Made by a program: the position numbers and the translations under genes. Below the pieces are notes generated by a model. That model saw only the letters and a program-made list of their open reading frames with translations, did no database searches and was not told the DNA's origin. Shown piece by piece: positions 1 through 13,153 of a DNA stretch of 64,000 bases; position 1 is the stretch's first letter; every line of letters starts with the position of its first letter. This DNA is from Anaeramoeba flamelloides (Eukaryota > Metamonada > Anaeramoebidae), in assembly GCA_027625915.1 (NCBI GenBank), contig JANTQA010000060.1, positions 930,001 through 994,000 on the forward strand, read 5' to 3'.

Positions 1-410
1 ACAATCATAAGGGATTTTATATAAAGACAAATATAAAATATTTTGAAAGAATATCTAAATAATTTATTTTATAAAAAGGTCGTGTATAAAAACTCAATTT
101 AAAAAAAAATGATAATAATCTCAAAAAAAAATCATAATTTCCAAGAAAAAAATTCTTTTTTGCCATGAATCTCCTAATATTTTTCACGTGTAGTACATTT
201 TTTCGTTTTAAGATCACGAAAGACTTATAAAATCGCGTTTTTTAGAATTTTTTACATGTTTTTTTTCATTTTATTCGTTGTTTCACTCGTTGTTTTATTT
301 TTTGAAAAAGTTTTTGAATTCTTTTAAAATCATACTTTTTGTTTCTTGTATGTGAAAAAATACAAACGAAAAAACTTTAAAAAAACGAAAAAAAAAAAAA
401 TACAATTATA

Positions 411-787
411 TACAACTAGGATGTAATTGTATTAAAAGCCTTGGAAATAAACGGAAATTCACGATTTCCCATTTGAGTGGGAGGTGTTACATTTAAAACC
501 ATGAAAATAGTTTGGTTTTCTGTTTTGAAAACACCAAAACAATACAAGGTGGGTTTCCCGTTTAAAACTCTTGAAAATTGTAAACTCTTTAAACACTGAG
601 AAAAAAATTACTAGTTGAAGAAGAAAAGTGGTCAAAATTTAACTTTTTTACTAATTCCAAATTAGATCAGCTCACCTAATTTTTTTGTGTGTTTTGATTA
701 CTTGCGTATATCAGACAAACGAATTTCACGTGTAGCTCGCGTGTATAAAACCCTTTTAATGAAGTCAAAAAAATCGTCATGCCTGTG
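411..787. mobile_element. Short non-autonomous TIR element (copy A)
   Basis: The left end TACAACTAGGATGTAATTG is matched, reversed and complemented, by CACAGGCATGACG at the right end. The first ~270 bp align with the left part of the longer element at 37573-38896: shared landmarks are GTGGGAGGT, the phrase AAAATTGTAAACT, and the TTAGATCAG stretch. The last ~70 bp match that element's right end. Copy A therefore looks like an internally deleted, more decayed derivative. The flanks are ATATA on both sides, but the setting is low-complexity, so a target-site duplication is uncertain. No coding capacity. Confidence 0.65.
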
Positions 788-1289
788 ATATATATATATT
801 GGATATTTAAAAATAGAAATGATTTTTCTCATCTTTTTCAGTTTTGATTTTTTCTTTCCCTTATTTGATATACAATTGATTTGTTAAAAAAAAAAATACT
901 CTTGAAAATCTCTTTTATATTAAGTAAATCAGTGTTATTCTAATGCTATTAGGAAGGGGGGTTGTATATAATTTTATAAAAATGGGATTGGTTCCTCTCG
1001 TAAACTTGATTTAATCTTCTTTTTAAGATCAAAGAGAATATTGGGTTTTATAAAAAAAATGTATTATGTTTTTGGGTTAAAGTTACCTTTTTGATTAGAA
1101 AATTAATATACCTTTCTATATTTTTTTTGAATTTGAAAAAATCTTAATATTGGCTTTTCAAGAATTCAAATATATTAAATTCTGAAAAAGCACCATTAGT
1201 GTGGTTATGCTTTTTTTATTATGGTTTTTGATTATAAAATCGATAATTTTTCGAAACAGCAATAATTAAAAAAAAAAAATTACTCTATG

Positions 1290-1480
1290 CTTCTATTGGG
1301 TTTTTTTTATTTATTCTGAAAATCAATAGGTTTTCCACAAAGGGAAAGAAAACTTTAGAAAACCACGGTTATTTTTTTTTTTTTTTGTTAAATTTAAAAG
1401 AATAGAGCTAAATTTTCTTTTCAATTTTTCTAAATTTTGGAAAATATAGGCACTCTACAGCAATTCACTGTTCCCAAAAA
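1290..1480. repeat. Fragment of the palindrome-array repeat (R1)
   Basis: It contains the R1 landmarks seen in full at 21890-23275 and 28190-29440: a GGTTTTCCA-type arm, AATTTAAAAGAATAGAG, the complementary arm ending TTTTGGAAAAT, and a TAGGCACTCTACAGCA spacer. It is shorter and more diverged than the two large copies. Confidence 0.55.
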
Positions 1481-1614
1481 ATTTAGGTTTTTTTTTTAAT
1501 TTTTAAGAAAATATTTATAAGATTAATTATTTGGTTAATAACAATTTCAACTAACTGCTGGTGTGCGTATAATTCTACTCCTTACTTAAATATATTTATA
1601 TGTATATGCAATAG

Positions 1615-2854
1615 GAAGAACATTTAGAAAATTATCTCAGCTATATATCTTCACACCAAACAATGCTAATTGGATACAAAGATGTAATGAAACAAAACAA
1701 ATTCCGTAACTATGTGATCAAAAAAAAAAAAAAATATCAAGGTGATGATCTGTATCGCTTCTTAGTATTACCAATGTCTCATTTTCGAACTTATTTTTCA
1801 ACGCTTCAGAAATGTATTAGAAGTTCAAAAAAAAATCTTGAAGAGAAAGAACGTTTACAAATTATACTTCAAAATCTTAAAGAGTTGGATGTAAAAATAA
1901 AAAATAGACAAAAGACAATCGAACATTCGCTTAAATTGCTTGAAATAGAAAGGGAATTGGCAAATAAAATACCTTTAATATCAAAAAATAAAAAATTTAT
2001 TTTTGATGAAGATTTGATGAAAATTTGTGAAAATGGCATGGTCAGAAAGCATTTTTATTTATTTTCGGATTTATTAATATATTCTCATGCCAAAGTTATG
2101 TCTAGAAAAAATCCACAAATGCTTCGTCTTCGAGGTATGTCTGTCCAAGTTGCAGAAGAAGATATGTGTAAGTTTATTTATAAAAATTTTTTAAATCTTT
2201 CATTCTTTTTGCAAATTGCCAAATCTAATTTTTCTTTTTTTTACAATTTTTTTTATTTATTCTAATTATTATTATTATTTATTATGACAACCACTGCTGC
2301 TACTGCTTCTTCTACTACTATACCCACGACTACTTGTAGATCCGAATAATTCCTTCTTAATAAAAACCCCAAAAGAATCTTTTTGTGTCGTTGCTTTTTC
2401 TTCTGAAAGTCAAAAAAAGTGGGTATATAAACTAAATGAACTCATTAATCTTCTCCAAGAAAATATAAATGAAACCAATGATCTTGATCAAGAATCTACA
2501 AATAATAAAAATAGCAATAGCCAAAATGATAATAATAATAATAATCAAAAACATGCAGCAATCCTAATTCCAAAAGATCAAATCAATGCATGCATGATAT
2601 GTAAAGCACAATTTAAAAAAATTGGATTGTCAAGAAAAAAATATAATTGTAAAAACTGTGGAAAGGTTTGTTGTTATAAATGTTCAAAAAAAAAATATTC
2701 GCTACCATCAATTTCAAAAGATCGTTCAAGGGTTTGTAATGAATGCTTTAATAAATTATCAACAAACGAAAGCAAGTGGAAACAAAAACAGCAAAATTTA
2801 AAAAAATTAATAAATATTAAAAAAATTAAGAATATCAAAATTAAAAAAAAATAA
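1615..2854 (+). CDS. FGD-like RhoGEF, DH-PH-FYVE, 3' part only
   Basis: Two exons are resolved: 1615-2167 and 2340-2854, joined by a 172-nt intron (GTAAGT donor, TTGTAG acceptor, phase 1). The first exon opens in mid DH domain (about residues 1-85 of this part; core LYRFLVLPM), followed by a PH domain (strand HFYLFSDLLIY in exon 1, ending SQKKWVYKLNELI in exon 2). The splice join gives EEDMYPNNSFLI and keeps the PH fold continuous. A FYVE-type zinc finger follows (CMIC, CKNCG, CCYKC, RVCNEC: four CxxC pairs). Family members activate Rho/Cdc42 GTPases, with FYVE binding PI3P on endosomes. The usual R(R/K)HHCR signature is replaced by RKKYNCK, so PI3P binding may be weak or lost. The N-terminal DH half is not in the window. 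A lysine run (KKKKK) sits in the DH. The C-terminus is a Lys/Ile-rich tail with no second PH. Confidence 0.85.
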
Positions 2855-4841
2855 TTTAAAAAAAAATATATCTATTTATTTATTTATCATTTATTGGTTT
2901 GATGTGAATAATAAAAATATATTAATGCTTTGAATTTTTATTCAAATTTCTTATTTAAAATGCGAATAAATTATATTTTTTTTGTTTTTTTAATTTAATC
3001 ATTTAATTATATACACTCATTAATTTAAAGATCGGGGTGCTTTTAATTTTTCATTATTTGTTTTACAAACCGGTTTTTCTAAACTTTGATAAATCCCAGA
3101 TTAATCAATAATTATTAAAAATAATTTAATCAGGTTTTCCCAGATATATCAAATTGGGTTCAAAGGATTTATAAAATTCTAAAAAAAAAACAAGTAAAAT
3201 ATTGTTCAAAAGAGTAAATAATATCTTCATTGGTATATAAATTACTTATGGTGAATTAAAATGAAAAATTAATTGAAGAAATTATGAAGTTTTTGTTCTT
3301 CTTATAAATTCTTAAATAATATGACTTAGAATCCGGGGATAATGTACTCTTTGCCCAAATCTTAAAATCGATTCATTATCAAAAAAAAGCAATATTTCAC
3401 AGAGCCAAGTTGTTTTTTTAAATGATTGGGAAGATCAAGTTAATAGAACCAGAAAGAAGGTAAAGATAAAAAATGTTTTCATTGATCAAGTTTACCACTC
3501 ACTACCGAAATAAAATTTTATTCACCATTTCTCATTTTATTTTTTTTTAGACTCATATTTCGCTTTAGTACAGAGAGGGTTATACACACCCAATGGTAAA
3601 CAAAGGCGTGAGTGCTCTCACTTTTCAAGAACTGTAAATGTAACCAAAAATTTCATAATCCATTTTGAGAAAAATAAACGTACTCTAATCAACCTGAAAT
3701 GCCTAAAGTATTCCAACTTCAAGACTCATTATTTCTTCAGTGTCATTTAAAAAGAACCAAGAGATACATTTTACTTCTTGAATTGTTTTGTCTATTGCAT
3801 AAACAATAGCGAATTTTAGTACATTATCACCGGACTCAAATCACATTTTAAAAAATTTTTTGAAATTTATTTCGTTAATTTTCAAAAACAAGTCCCATTC
3901 CAGTCATTCCTCATCAAATGATAAAACTTTTGTTTTGAAACTGATCAGCTTGGAATTTTTTTTTACTCGGAAAAAAATTACACAATACAAAGTTGGTATT
4001 TTTGAAAAAAATAAGTTTGAAAAACGTTAAGTACTTCATTTAAAAATTGAAGGATTGCTTTATTAAACAAAATACCCAAAAGAAAAAAAAAATAAAAGAA
4101 TACTGACATTGTAACATAATACATATGAAAATTTACAATTTGACCACTTTTGAAATTTGAATAAATTTGAAATTTAATAATATACACCTTGTATGATGAA
4201 CCGAATTCAAACAAGAAACAAGTTGAAATTTTTCTTTGAAATAAAAAAGAATCATTTGATTCCATGTAATCAAAAAAAAAAATTATTTAAAGTTTTTTTC
4301 AAATAAGAATCAAAAAATGAACTCTGAATATAGTTATTGTTATTTTTTCTGGTATTCAATGAATATAATTAATATTTTATTGAGAAATAGTTGGTGTTTC
4401 CACAAAATTTGAAAAGTGTAAATAAAAATTTACAAATAGGTAAAAATAAATCTACTTAAAAAAAAATAAAAATTCAATCAAAAGCAAAAAATAAAAAAAA
4501 TTATTAAAATCTGAATTTTATTGTTCTTGACTTTCCAAGTAATCAAGCGTAAGAATAGACCAAGAGAATAGAAATTATTAAAAGCAAAATAAATTTGCCT
4601 ATTAAAGTAAAATTAAAAAATCAAAACAAATTGGAACAAACAACCAATTTTTTTTTTCCTCCCTAAAATAAGAATTAAGGGATTTGTTAAAAAAAAAGGA
4701 TTGGGTTATAAAATTTCAAAATTAAAAAAAAAAAAAATTAAAAATAAAAAAGATCTGGATTAGATAACATTTTTTCTTTTTTTTTTTTTTTTTTTTTAAT
4801 TCCCTTTATAATCCTTAATATTTGTTAAAAATTTGATAAAT
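2855..4841. other. Intergenic, nothing recognised
   Basis: AT-rich spacer between convergent genes (RhoGEF on +, aminotransferase on -). Open frames such as the one at 3978-4265 (-) are short, hydrophobic and resemble no family. Long T/A runs near 4670-4800 lie just downstream of the aminotransferase stop and presumably hold its 3' processing signals. Confidence 0.5.
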
Positions 4842-6525
4842 TTAGAGATTTTTGAGAGTATCAACGATGATTTCAAAAGCTTCGTCAACGTGAATTTCTT
4901 TACAGGTTAGAGGTGGTCTGAATCTAAGAGAAACATCACCACAAGGAAGGATGATCATATTTCTTTCGTAACAACCATTTCTAAGTTTGTCTCTAATTTC
5001 TGGGTTTACAAGGTCAAATGCACACATTAAGCCTTTTCCTCTAACATTTTTAACGTATTGTGGGAAGAGAGATTCAATTTCTTTAAGTTTTTTCATTAAA
5101 TAGTCACCAACAACTCTTGATTGTTCAACAAGGTTTTCTTCTTCAATAATTTCTAAAATTCTTTGTGCTCTGATCATATCGACGTAGTTTCCTCCAAAGG
5201 TGGAATTGATTCGAGAAGAGAATTCAAAGACGTTGTCTTCAACTTCTAAAAGTTTATCGGTTACCATAACACCACAAACGTGAGTCTTTTTACCGAAACA
5301 GACCATATCTGGTACGATTCCATGATGTTCATAGGCCCACATTTTTCCAGTAATACCTATTTTATTTTATTTTATTTAATTTTATAGAAATGTTTATTTT
5401 GATTAGAATATGAAATAAATGTTTAAGAATTAAATTTTTTAAATAAATTTCAGAAAAGAATAAAAATAAAAAAAATAATTGTAGATTCTTACCGACACCA
5501 GCTTGTACTTCATCACAGATGAATAAGATTTCGTTTTCTTCTGTAATTTTTCTAAGTGCTTTCATGAATTCTGGTCTGAAATGGTTGTCACCACCTTCAC
5601 CTTGGATTGGTTCGATGATTAAACATGCAATGTCATGTGGGTTGTTGTCGATGGCTTCTTGGATTTCTTTAATTGCTTGATTTTCAAGTTCAATTACTTT
5701 TTCGAGGTTTTTTCCTTCAAGTGGATATGTACATTTTGGATTGGTAATTCTTGGCCAATCGAATTTTGGGAAATATTTTACTTTGACTGGGCTAGTGTTT
5801 GTAAGACTCATTGTATAACTATTAATTTGATATTTTTGATATAAAAAGAGTGAAGAGAGAGAAATTTTTTTAAAAAGAGAAAGAGGGAGTTTTAGATTGA
5901 AAGAAGTTTGGATTTTAAGATGTTTTTGAAGTAAACATCGTTTTTTGGAGAAATATAAAAATTTCTTTAAAAATTAATGGTATTTTTTTTTTCTTCGTAT
6001 TTATAGACTTGATTTTTCCTTAAATTAACAAGCTTTAGTAAATTCACAAAGAGAATCTTTTAAGAATAATTCGTGAATTTAAGTCAAGATCTATAAATTT
6101 CATTCCTGCCTCCGAATTCAAAATTAACGAACAAAGAGGGAGGAGAAAAAAAAAGAAAAATATTTTTGAAAAAATGCATACCCAGTTCTGCCATGGAAAG
6201 CTTGTTTGAAATGGATACATTGTGTTCCGACTTCACCGTTACCAGCTTTAATGTTTTTTCTAACCTTCCAATCAAAGGCAGCTTTTAAAGCGTTTTCGAC
6301 AGCAAGAGCACCTCCTGCGATGAAAAAGGTTTTGGTGAATTCTTTTGGCATTAAGACACGTTCAAAAGTTGCAACAAATTTGGACATTTCGAGAGTATAA
6401 AAATCAGAGTTACTGATTTTGCTAATTGCTTTGTCACCAATGTATTCTTTGAATTCTTTGTTTGCTAGTTTTGGGTGATTGCTTCCAGTGGCACTATTGA
6501 TTGTTGAAGAAAAAATTACAAAAAG

Positions 6526-6561
<36 letters not shown>

Positions 6562-6938
6562 GAAAAAAATTACAAAAAAAAAAGAGGGAAAAAAATTTAG
6601 AAATATGTTACAAAAAAGAAAGAAAATTGTTAAAGATTCTAAAACAAAATTGTGTTTTCTTACCTTGAAGCAAAGTATGAGAAAAAGTCAAGATAACCTT
6701 TTTTAGATTGCATATCAACAAGGTTGAGGTTATAGGATTTGTCCATATCAACAACAAAGTTGTAACCATCAACTAACATGACACGTCTAATAACATCAAG
6801 TGCATTTTTTGGGTTAATTTTTTCTACTTCTTTTTTAGTTAACCCACGGCTTAACGATCTTGAAACTTGTTGGGAGGAGACAGTTCCAATGGTTTTTAAA
6901 AGATTAGATTTTTGGATTGATCCAAAGAGTTTTTGCAT
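4842..6938 (-). CDS. lat: L-lysine 6-aminotransferase (LAT), PLP class III
   Basis: Four exons (6938-6664, 6493-6182, 5818-5493, 5356-4842) sum to 1428 nt, 475 residues. Introns are 170, 363 and 136 nt, all GT..AG, and every join restores the family sequence. LAT moves the epsilon-amino group of lysine to 2-oxoglutarate, giving 2-aminoadipate 6-semialdehyde. The sequence tracks the mycobacterial enzyme rather than GABA aminotransferase: MLVDGYNFVVD, GGALAVENALKAAFDWK, AFHGRTGYTMSLTNTSP, PHDIACLIIEPIQGEGGD, INSTFGGN, RFRPPLT. The class III lysine is the first K of FGKKTHVCG (about residue 327). The residues known in LAT for substrate handling are present: the Arg of HGRTG, the Glu of QGEGGD, the Asn/Thr of INST and the Arg of RFRPP. 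The first ~40 residues are a basic, Ser-rich extension lacking in bacterial LAT and could be an organelle presequence. The first intron contains a long A/G-rich microsatellite. Confidence 0.93.
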
Positions 6939-9900
6939 TTTAGAAATATTTTATTGAATATTTGATAAGGGAAAAAAAAATAATTTTTGTAGTTTAGCAA
7001 TTATGAAAATTGATTTTGTTTTTCGAAAAATTAAACCTTTTTTTTCTTAATTCACTCATTTTAAACCTAATTTAGGAATTTCAAAAACGTTGAATCTTTT
7101 GAATTTTTTGAGGGATTATTTTGTAAACTATTAACCCATTAAGCATCTGGTATTGGAAAAATGAATTTTCTTAGATTTTATTCGTTACTTTGGTGACTGA
7201 ATAAAATGAAATAATTATTATTTTGAGGGGAAAAACATTTTTAAGAAATTTGTTTCGTCATATTTCTGTTTTGTAGCATCATTCTTTCCAAACTTATTTT
7301 GGCTTATTGTAAAAATTTCGACAAAAGATATTCTTTTCAAAATTATTAAAAAAAGTTTTTGGAAATCAAAGATCGGGTTGAATTTTAAACAAAACTGCCC
7401 AGCACCTGCACTTTTAAAACAGTTTTGTGGTTTAACAATTTGCTTTAAGTGGTGTTTTTTTTTCTTTCTAAATCCTCACAAAATAAAGAATTATAAGACT
7501 AAGTAATCACTATGTTTGTACACCAAAGCATCCAATTGATCAAATTCTCTCAAATGTGAAAAAAGAAATTATTAACAAAATGCTTGTTTTTGAGATCCAA
7601 AGAGGGAAAAAATTGTTAAATGGCTTTCTTCTGTCTTTTCTCCAATATCCCGTTTCTTTAAGATTCTTTGTTCACTTGGTGTGTGTATAAAAAATCAAAA
7701 AAACAAAAAAAGGAGAACAAGAACAATTTGCAATCTCCTTTCTGTGAAAGTTTCTTTGTTAAAAAAGAAAGGAGTGAAAATTTTTTCCAAGTTATCCTTC
7801 AAATACCAATACTTTTTTAATTTTTTCAATCCAAAAGCTCTGGAACACAGCACACTTGGTACAGTTTGTCATTCCTTGTTACACTTTTTTAGTGGTGATT
7901 GTTTTTTGAATTGTGACCTTTTTTTAAGGATAGAAGAACAATTTACCATGGGTCAAAATTTTAATTGTGACAAAGCTTGCTGAAAAAAGATTTTTTTGAG
8001 TATAATGGGATATTGAAACTTTGGAACCAAAATATCATTTGCTGTGATATTTATGAAACAAAACAAAATAAATTAATTCAGAGTTGAATCTTTCATTTTT
8101 CGGTATTTTGAACATTTTTTTTTGATTAAATTTTTGGTTTTATTATAAGATTGTTTTGGATCTAGAACTGTTTTGATTTGATTACCAGAAACTAATCAAA
8201 CAAAAAACCAAAAAATAGACACGGGAAGGTGTGTATTTGAAACAAATATTTTCTTTTAGAAGACCAAACACGAAAGATCACCTTTCCAAATAAATTTAAT
8301 GAAATCAAGAATGAAAAAAAAAATCTTTTTTAACCAAGCCAATTTTAGAAGACTTGTTTACTTTATCTTCTTAATTTGGATTAGAACCCAAATAAGCGAT
8401 TTACCACATTGAATTTCTCGTCCCACTACTATTTATTAATATTCAACAAAACATTTTTGATTTCAATTTTATTTTCAAAAATTCGAATTTCAACTATCTT
8501 TTCATCAAACAAAACCAAAAAAAAGAATATTATATCAAAAACGAAGGTAAAATTAAAGGACTGAAACCTTTGATTCAAAAATCAATACAAAAGATTTAAC
8601 CCAAAGAAAACGAGAAATTAAGAAAAAATTAAAAGAATTCCAACATAAAAAAGAATTATTGAGCTTTCATTCTCATCCAAAATTAATAATTATAAAATCA
8701 AACAAATATGTCATATAATAAATTGTTATTTCTGAAGAGGAGTTCAAAAAAATTCATATTTTCGGAAACAAAACAAGAATTAGATGAATTAAATGAAAAT
8801 AGGAATTTCAAATTCATTTTTTGAAATTACTTGAAATTTCACTTATTTTGTTTCGAAAAGTTTTACAGAAAAAAAAATTTTAATGAAGAATTAAAAATAA
8901 AATCGAGTCAAAAAGAAATAATTGTTTCTTTTGTAACAGATACGAACAAGAAATAAATAATTTTATATATTTGTACTTCACAATCTTTTAATTTTTTGAT
9001 TTTTTTTGATTTTCATTTTTTAATTGATATATCAATAAATCATACAACGGATATCTGACACCCTCCTTTCTAATAAAGGATTCTTACACTTAATTCAAGA
9101 AATGATTTTAATCAACCAGTTTGGATTCATTGTCATTACTTTAAATTGGTCAGGCGCACCCTTATTAATTTGATCGGAGATTCCAAAAATTAAAATATTG
9201 TCTCCCTTGTCGCTTCTTTTATTTGAGTTATCTCATTATATAAAAATAGGAATAAACCTATCACCACTTACAACACGTTAAAAATTTTATAGATGATTTG
9301 ATTATGACAAGGGAAGAGCTAATTTCCGAAAATTGTTAAAAAAATAATACTGCCATTCCAAACCTACGGTGAAATTTGACAGATATAGAAATTGACCTTT
9401 TTTCTCTGATAAATACAAAAAAAAATCTTCGGATATCTGTTGTCATATATTTTATGGTTTGGCATATATTTTTTAAGAAAATTTCTGATTTGAAAGACTA
9501 AGAGAGAAAAAAATCTTGTTATTAATGAAATAAATTCAAAAATCCTAAATGTAAAATTTTTACAGATCCTAGATCCAATATAATAGTTATTTAAAATAGT
9601 TATGCCTAATGATTTTTGATTTTAAGGTATTTAGAAATTAACCACCAACCAAAAATCTGAAATTTTTTCTAAATCTTTGACCATTCAGAAGGTTTAGAGT
9701 AAAAAACACAAATTTTAATATTTTCTCCTTGAGAAAATTTTTATTTCAATTAGAAAATTTCACTGTTTGTAATCGATTATCACACATCCATAAAATCCAT
9801 CATAAAAAGGAAAGAGTGAGATACTGTGGATAAAATTTCTATTTATTATATATTTCACAGCAGGGTTGGAACGGCTGTCATAATCTTCAAAATTATTTAA

Positions 9901-9949
9901 GAATTTGTTATAAATCCTAACAAGAATATGATAGTTAAAACAGAAAAAA

Positions 9950-10940
9950 TATCCATAATAAAATCTTTAGGAATTTGGTTAGAAAAAGTAAAACGATTCC
10001 AAAAAAAACTTCAAAAAAAAAAAAAAAGTTTTCAAAATCTAACTTATTTTTAACCAAGAAAATTTAGATAAAGGAGTAAAATTACAAAATTTTAAATCAA
10101 TACGTATAAGCCAATTATTTTATGGACTAGTTATTTTGAATCTAACCCAAACTGATTTCAACTCAATAGATGTTTGAATAAATAAAAAAGTTACTAAATT
10201 TTTAAAAAATAATACATATCCACCAAGAATAATTTATAAAACTCAGACAAAAATAGATCAAGATGGAATTTAGTTATACAAAAGAAGATTTAAACTCAAA
10301 AAGAAATCAAAAAATCTTGGTTTTGAACACATATTAAAAAAATACAATTTTCAAAAAAAGACAATGAAAAGATTAACTATAAAATAGAAAATTTAAAACT
10401 ATTAGATGCTAATCTAAATAAATTTAGAGAAAACTTTATTATACATTTTTACTGGGTGAAAATGCCAGGAATATTTAAAAATTATTAGGTGTAATAATAA
10501 TATAAACAAACAACGAAAATAACTAAAATGGAAGAGATCAATCCTCATTTTAAAATTAAAAAAAAATCACAAATAATCTAAATATATATTTTTATGTTTC
10601 TGGAAAAAAACAATTAAAAAAATTTAATAGATGTAAAAATAGTTCAATTTAGTAATTATTATAATTATTAACCATTTTATTTGAGACTTTCTACCCTTGA
10701 AAAAAAATAAAAATCGAAATTGTGAATAAAAGAATCAATTCAAATTAACCAAAATAATATAGTTGATATGATTCAAAATAAATAATGATTATTTATTTTA
10801 CCATTGGCTTATTATAAAGAAAATTATAACCCCTTATTGAAATTTCTAAACAAAAATTTTGAAATTTAGTGAAGTGTCGTAAAGTCTCACATAGTACCCA
10901 TTTTTTTTTTAATTTGAGAAATAATAATTAAACTTTATAA
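9950..10940 (+). mobile_element. Decayed LINE (non-LTR retrotransposon) 3' portion
   Basis: Aligns over most of its length with the better preserved copy at 18580-19530. Landmarks are AAATCAATACGTATAAG, TAGATGTTTGAATAAATAAAAAAGT, CAAGAATAATTTATAAAACT and AAAAGAAGATTTAAACT. The equivalent of the Cys/His-rich C-terminal motif is still recognisable near 10680 (GAGACTTTCTACCC against GGGACTGCCCATCC). All frames are heavily interrupted, so it is an old copy. 5'-truncated. Confidence 0.7.
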
Positions 10941-11798
10941 TTTTTTTTTGTGATACTTAAAACTAAAAAGAAAAAATAGTTACACTTTCTCAGAATTCAA
11001 AATAATAAATAAAAATCTTTTAATAAAAGTAAAATCTTATGAATTCTGGAAAATACAAAGGTATTTGAAATTGCAGTTAACTTTTTTATTGAAAAAATCT
11101 ATTAATTTTTTTACAAAAAAAAATTAAAAAAAAAAGAAAAACAACCGCCTAATTCAATTGTAAAGCTTCAAAACAACAAATAAATAAATAAAAACCATAC
11201 CACGAAAAGAAATTTCTCTAAAAAAGAATTATAAAAAAATTAAAAAAAGAGGAAACCTGTTAATGTATTTGCAGATAATTTGATTATTAAATTAATATTG
11301 TAAATAAACATGGTTTAATCTTTTAAATAATTATATTCAAGTTTGCCAATTACCAGAAGAAAATAAAAAATTAAAATTATTTTTAGTGATTAATAATGTT
11401 TTATATCATAAAATAGCTATTGAATACAACACCATAACAAATAAAAAACCATTTCAAAGAACACAAATTTAAATAATTCAGAATATTACAAAATTTAAGG
11501 ATTTGATTGAAAAATTTTATAAATCAAAAAACTTTTTGATACGTTAAAACAAAACAAGAAAAAATCTAAATCTCTTTATTTAAATTTAATTGAGGTGTTA
11601 TTACTTACGTTTAAAAATCATGATATTAATTTCCTTTTTATCAAAATTCATTATTTATTGAGATTTTCAAATAATAAAAAAAAAAGTAAAATTTAATATA
11701 AATTTCAAAAACCTTCTAAAAGCTTGGGTTTTTTAGTATATATAAATGTAAATTTTGAAGTAAAAATTTATCAAATAGAATATTAATAAATTTAAATA

Positions 11799-12332
11799 TA
11801 AACACCCTTCCAAAAATTTGTACATACTCAAAATCAAAAATAGACAAAATAAAACTAAATTTATTATATTTTCCCAAACCTAATATTATACCACATTTAA
11901 GTTACCCAATATTAATGTTTTTATAAGTAATCATTTTAATCCAAATAAAAGAAAAAAAAATAAAAAATACATAAATAAAAATTGGTGAGTCCAAAACAAT
12001 GAAAAAAGCAGATCAAAAAAGGTATTGGTAAATTCACTAAAATTTCACTACAATTATTGATCAATCAAATGATAAGATAAATTCTACCAATTTTATGTTA
12101 TTTTTTCAATTGAACAAACTCAACACTAACATTTGATCAAACCACCCAAAAAAATACCCAAATCTAATCAAACATATTAGGTAACTAGAAAAATGGAAAT
12201 GAAAACAAAACTAAAAAGACAAAAAATGAAATAGTTTGTAAAAACAAAATTATTGCCAAATTGAATGAAAAGTCTAGTATTGCTATTCTTTCAACTGTTT
12301 AAACAGTGCCCAAAATTTTGGAATTTAGTTTA
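11799..12332. mobile_element. Mariner-like MITE (family D), copy 1
   Basis: 534 bp, bounded by TAAACACCCTTCCAAAAATTTG on the left and the inverse of TAAACTAAATTCCAAAATTTTG on the right. It is co-linear with the 533-bp copy at 55736-56268. Its ends resemble those of the transposase-bearing fossil at 59446-60511 (TAAACTCAATTCCAAAAATTG), which suggests trans-mobilisation by a Tc1/mariner transposase. No coding potential. Confidence 0.8.
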
Positions 12333-13153
12333 TTTTTAATTTTGATTCTTACAATTTTCACCAATATTTGTATTTTTTGAGAAATTAAGGGTTAAAATTT
12401 AATTTTTCTAGAATAACGAAATTGGAAAAGTGTTACATTATATAATAAAAGATGGTTTGAATTAAATCATAAAAAAATAAAAAGAATGTATAAAGATATG
12501 CAAATATGCAGCATTTTTCTAAATACATGAAATTTAGTGATGTAACTTTTTATGAATATTAATTTCCTTTTATATGTATTTTTCTTTGAAAGGAAACCTC
12601 AATTTTTTTTTAAAATTTATTTTTATTTTTGTTCCTTAATTTTTTAATAACAACCAAATGTTAATAATTTTTTCTCTAGAGATAAAAGCGATATATTTCA
12701 TATTCAGTTATTTTAATTTTTTATCTATTTTACTTTTTCGTTTTTTTTTGATATTTTTTTCCTGAATTACCACCCTTGGCCAATGAGTAAAAACAAATAA
12801 ATAAATAATTTTTTTATTGCAAAGTAAAATAGGGAGAGCAATTGAATTATTAAAATGGTAAATAAAGTGTTAACATAACCCGTTAAACTAAAAATTGTTA
12901 TATTCAAATTAAAAAATTGATGATTAATGCATTTTTTTTTTGATCTTTTAAAAATAAATTGAGTTTTTGTTTTTAATAAATATATAAATACACTAAAAAG
13001 GTTAACATTTTATTTTGGAGGATTTTTTTAAGAAAAAAAATTAAAATTATTGAATTGAACAGAAAACATTCTTCTTAATAGTAATTTTTTCCTGATTTTT
13101 GAACTGAAAGAAAAATAAAAAACAAAAGAAATAACATTGAATTTTTATCATTA

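Larger units (their letters stand above)
1..1614. other. AT-rich region upstream of the first recognised exon, probably intron
   Basis: No convincing coding exon is visible on either strand. The next exon (from 1615) starts in the middle of a DH domain and directly follows a TAG acceptor, so this stretch is most simply intron, with the missing 5' exons beyond the window edge. It contains a short terminal-inverted-repeat element (411-787) and a fragment of the palindrome-array repeat (about 1290-1480). The remainder is A/T runs. Confidence 0.55.
6939..13153. other. Gene-poor region holding decayed mobile elements
   Basis: About 6.2 kb without a recognisable gene. A LINE remnant (about 9950-10940) and a mariner-like MITE (11799-12332) are described separately. 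An open frame at 7681-7983 (+) lacks an ATG start and any family motif. The remainder is A/T-rich sequence in which I see nothing. Confidence 0.5.

Noticed and set aside
4842-6938. GABA or ornithine aminotransferase
   Set aside because: General class III features fit, but the segment-by-segment match (MLVDGYNF, GGALAVENALKAAFDWK, SLTNTSP, NSTFGGN) is to lysine 6-aminotransferase.
7681-7983. 100-residue open frame (+)
   Set aside because: No ATG at its start, no family motif, and composition like its flanks.
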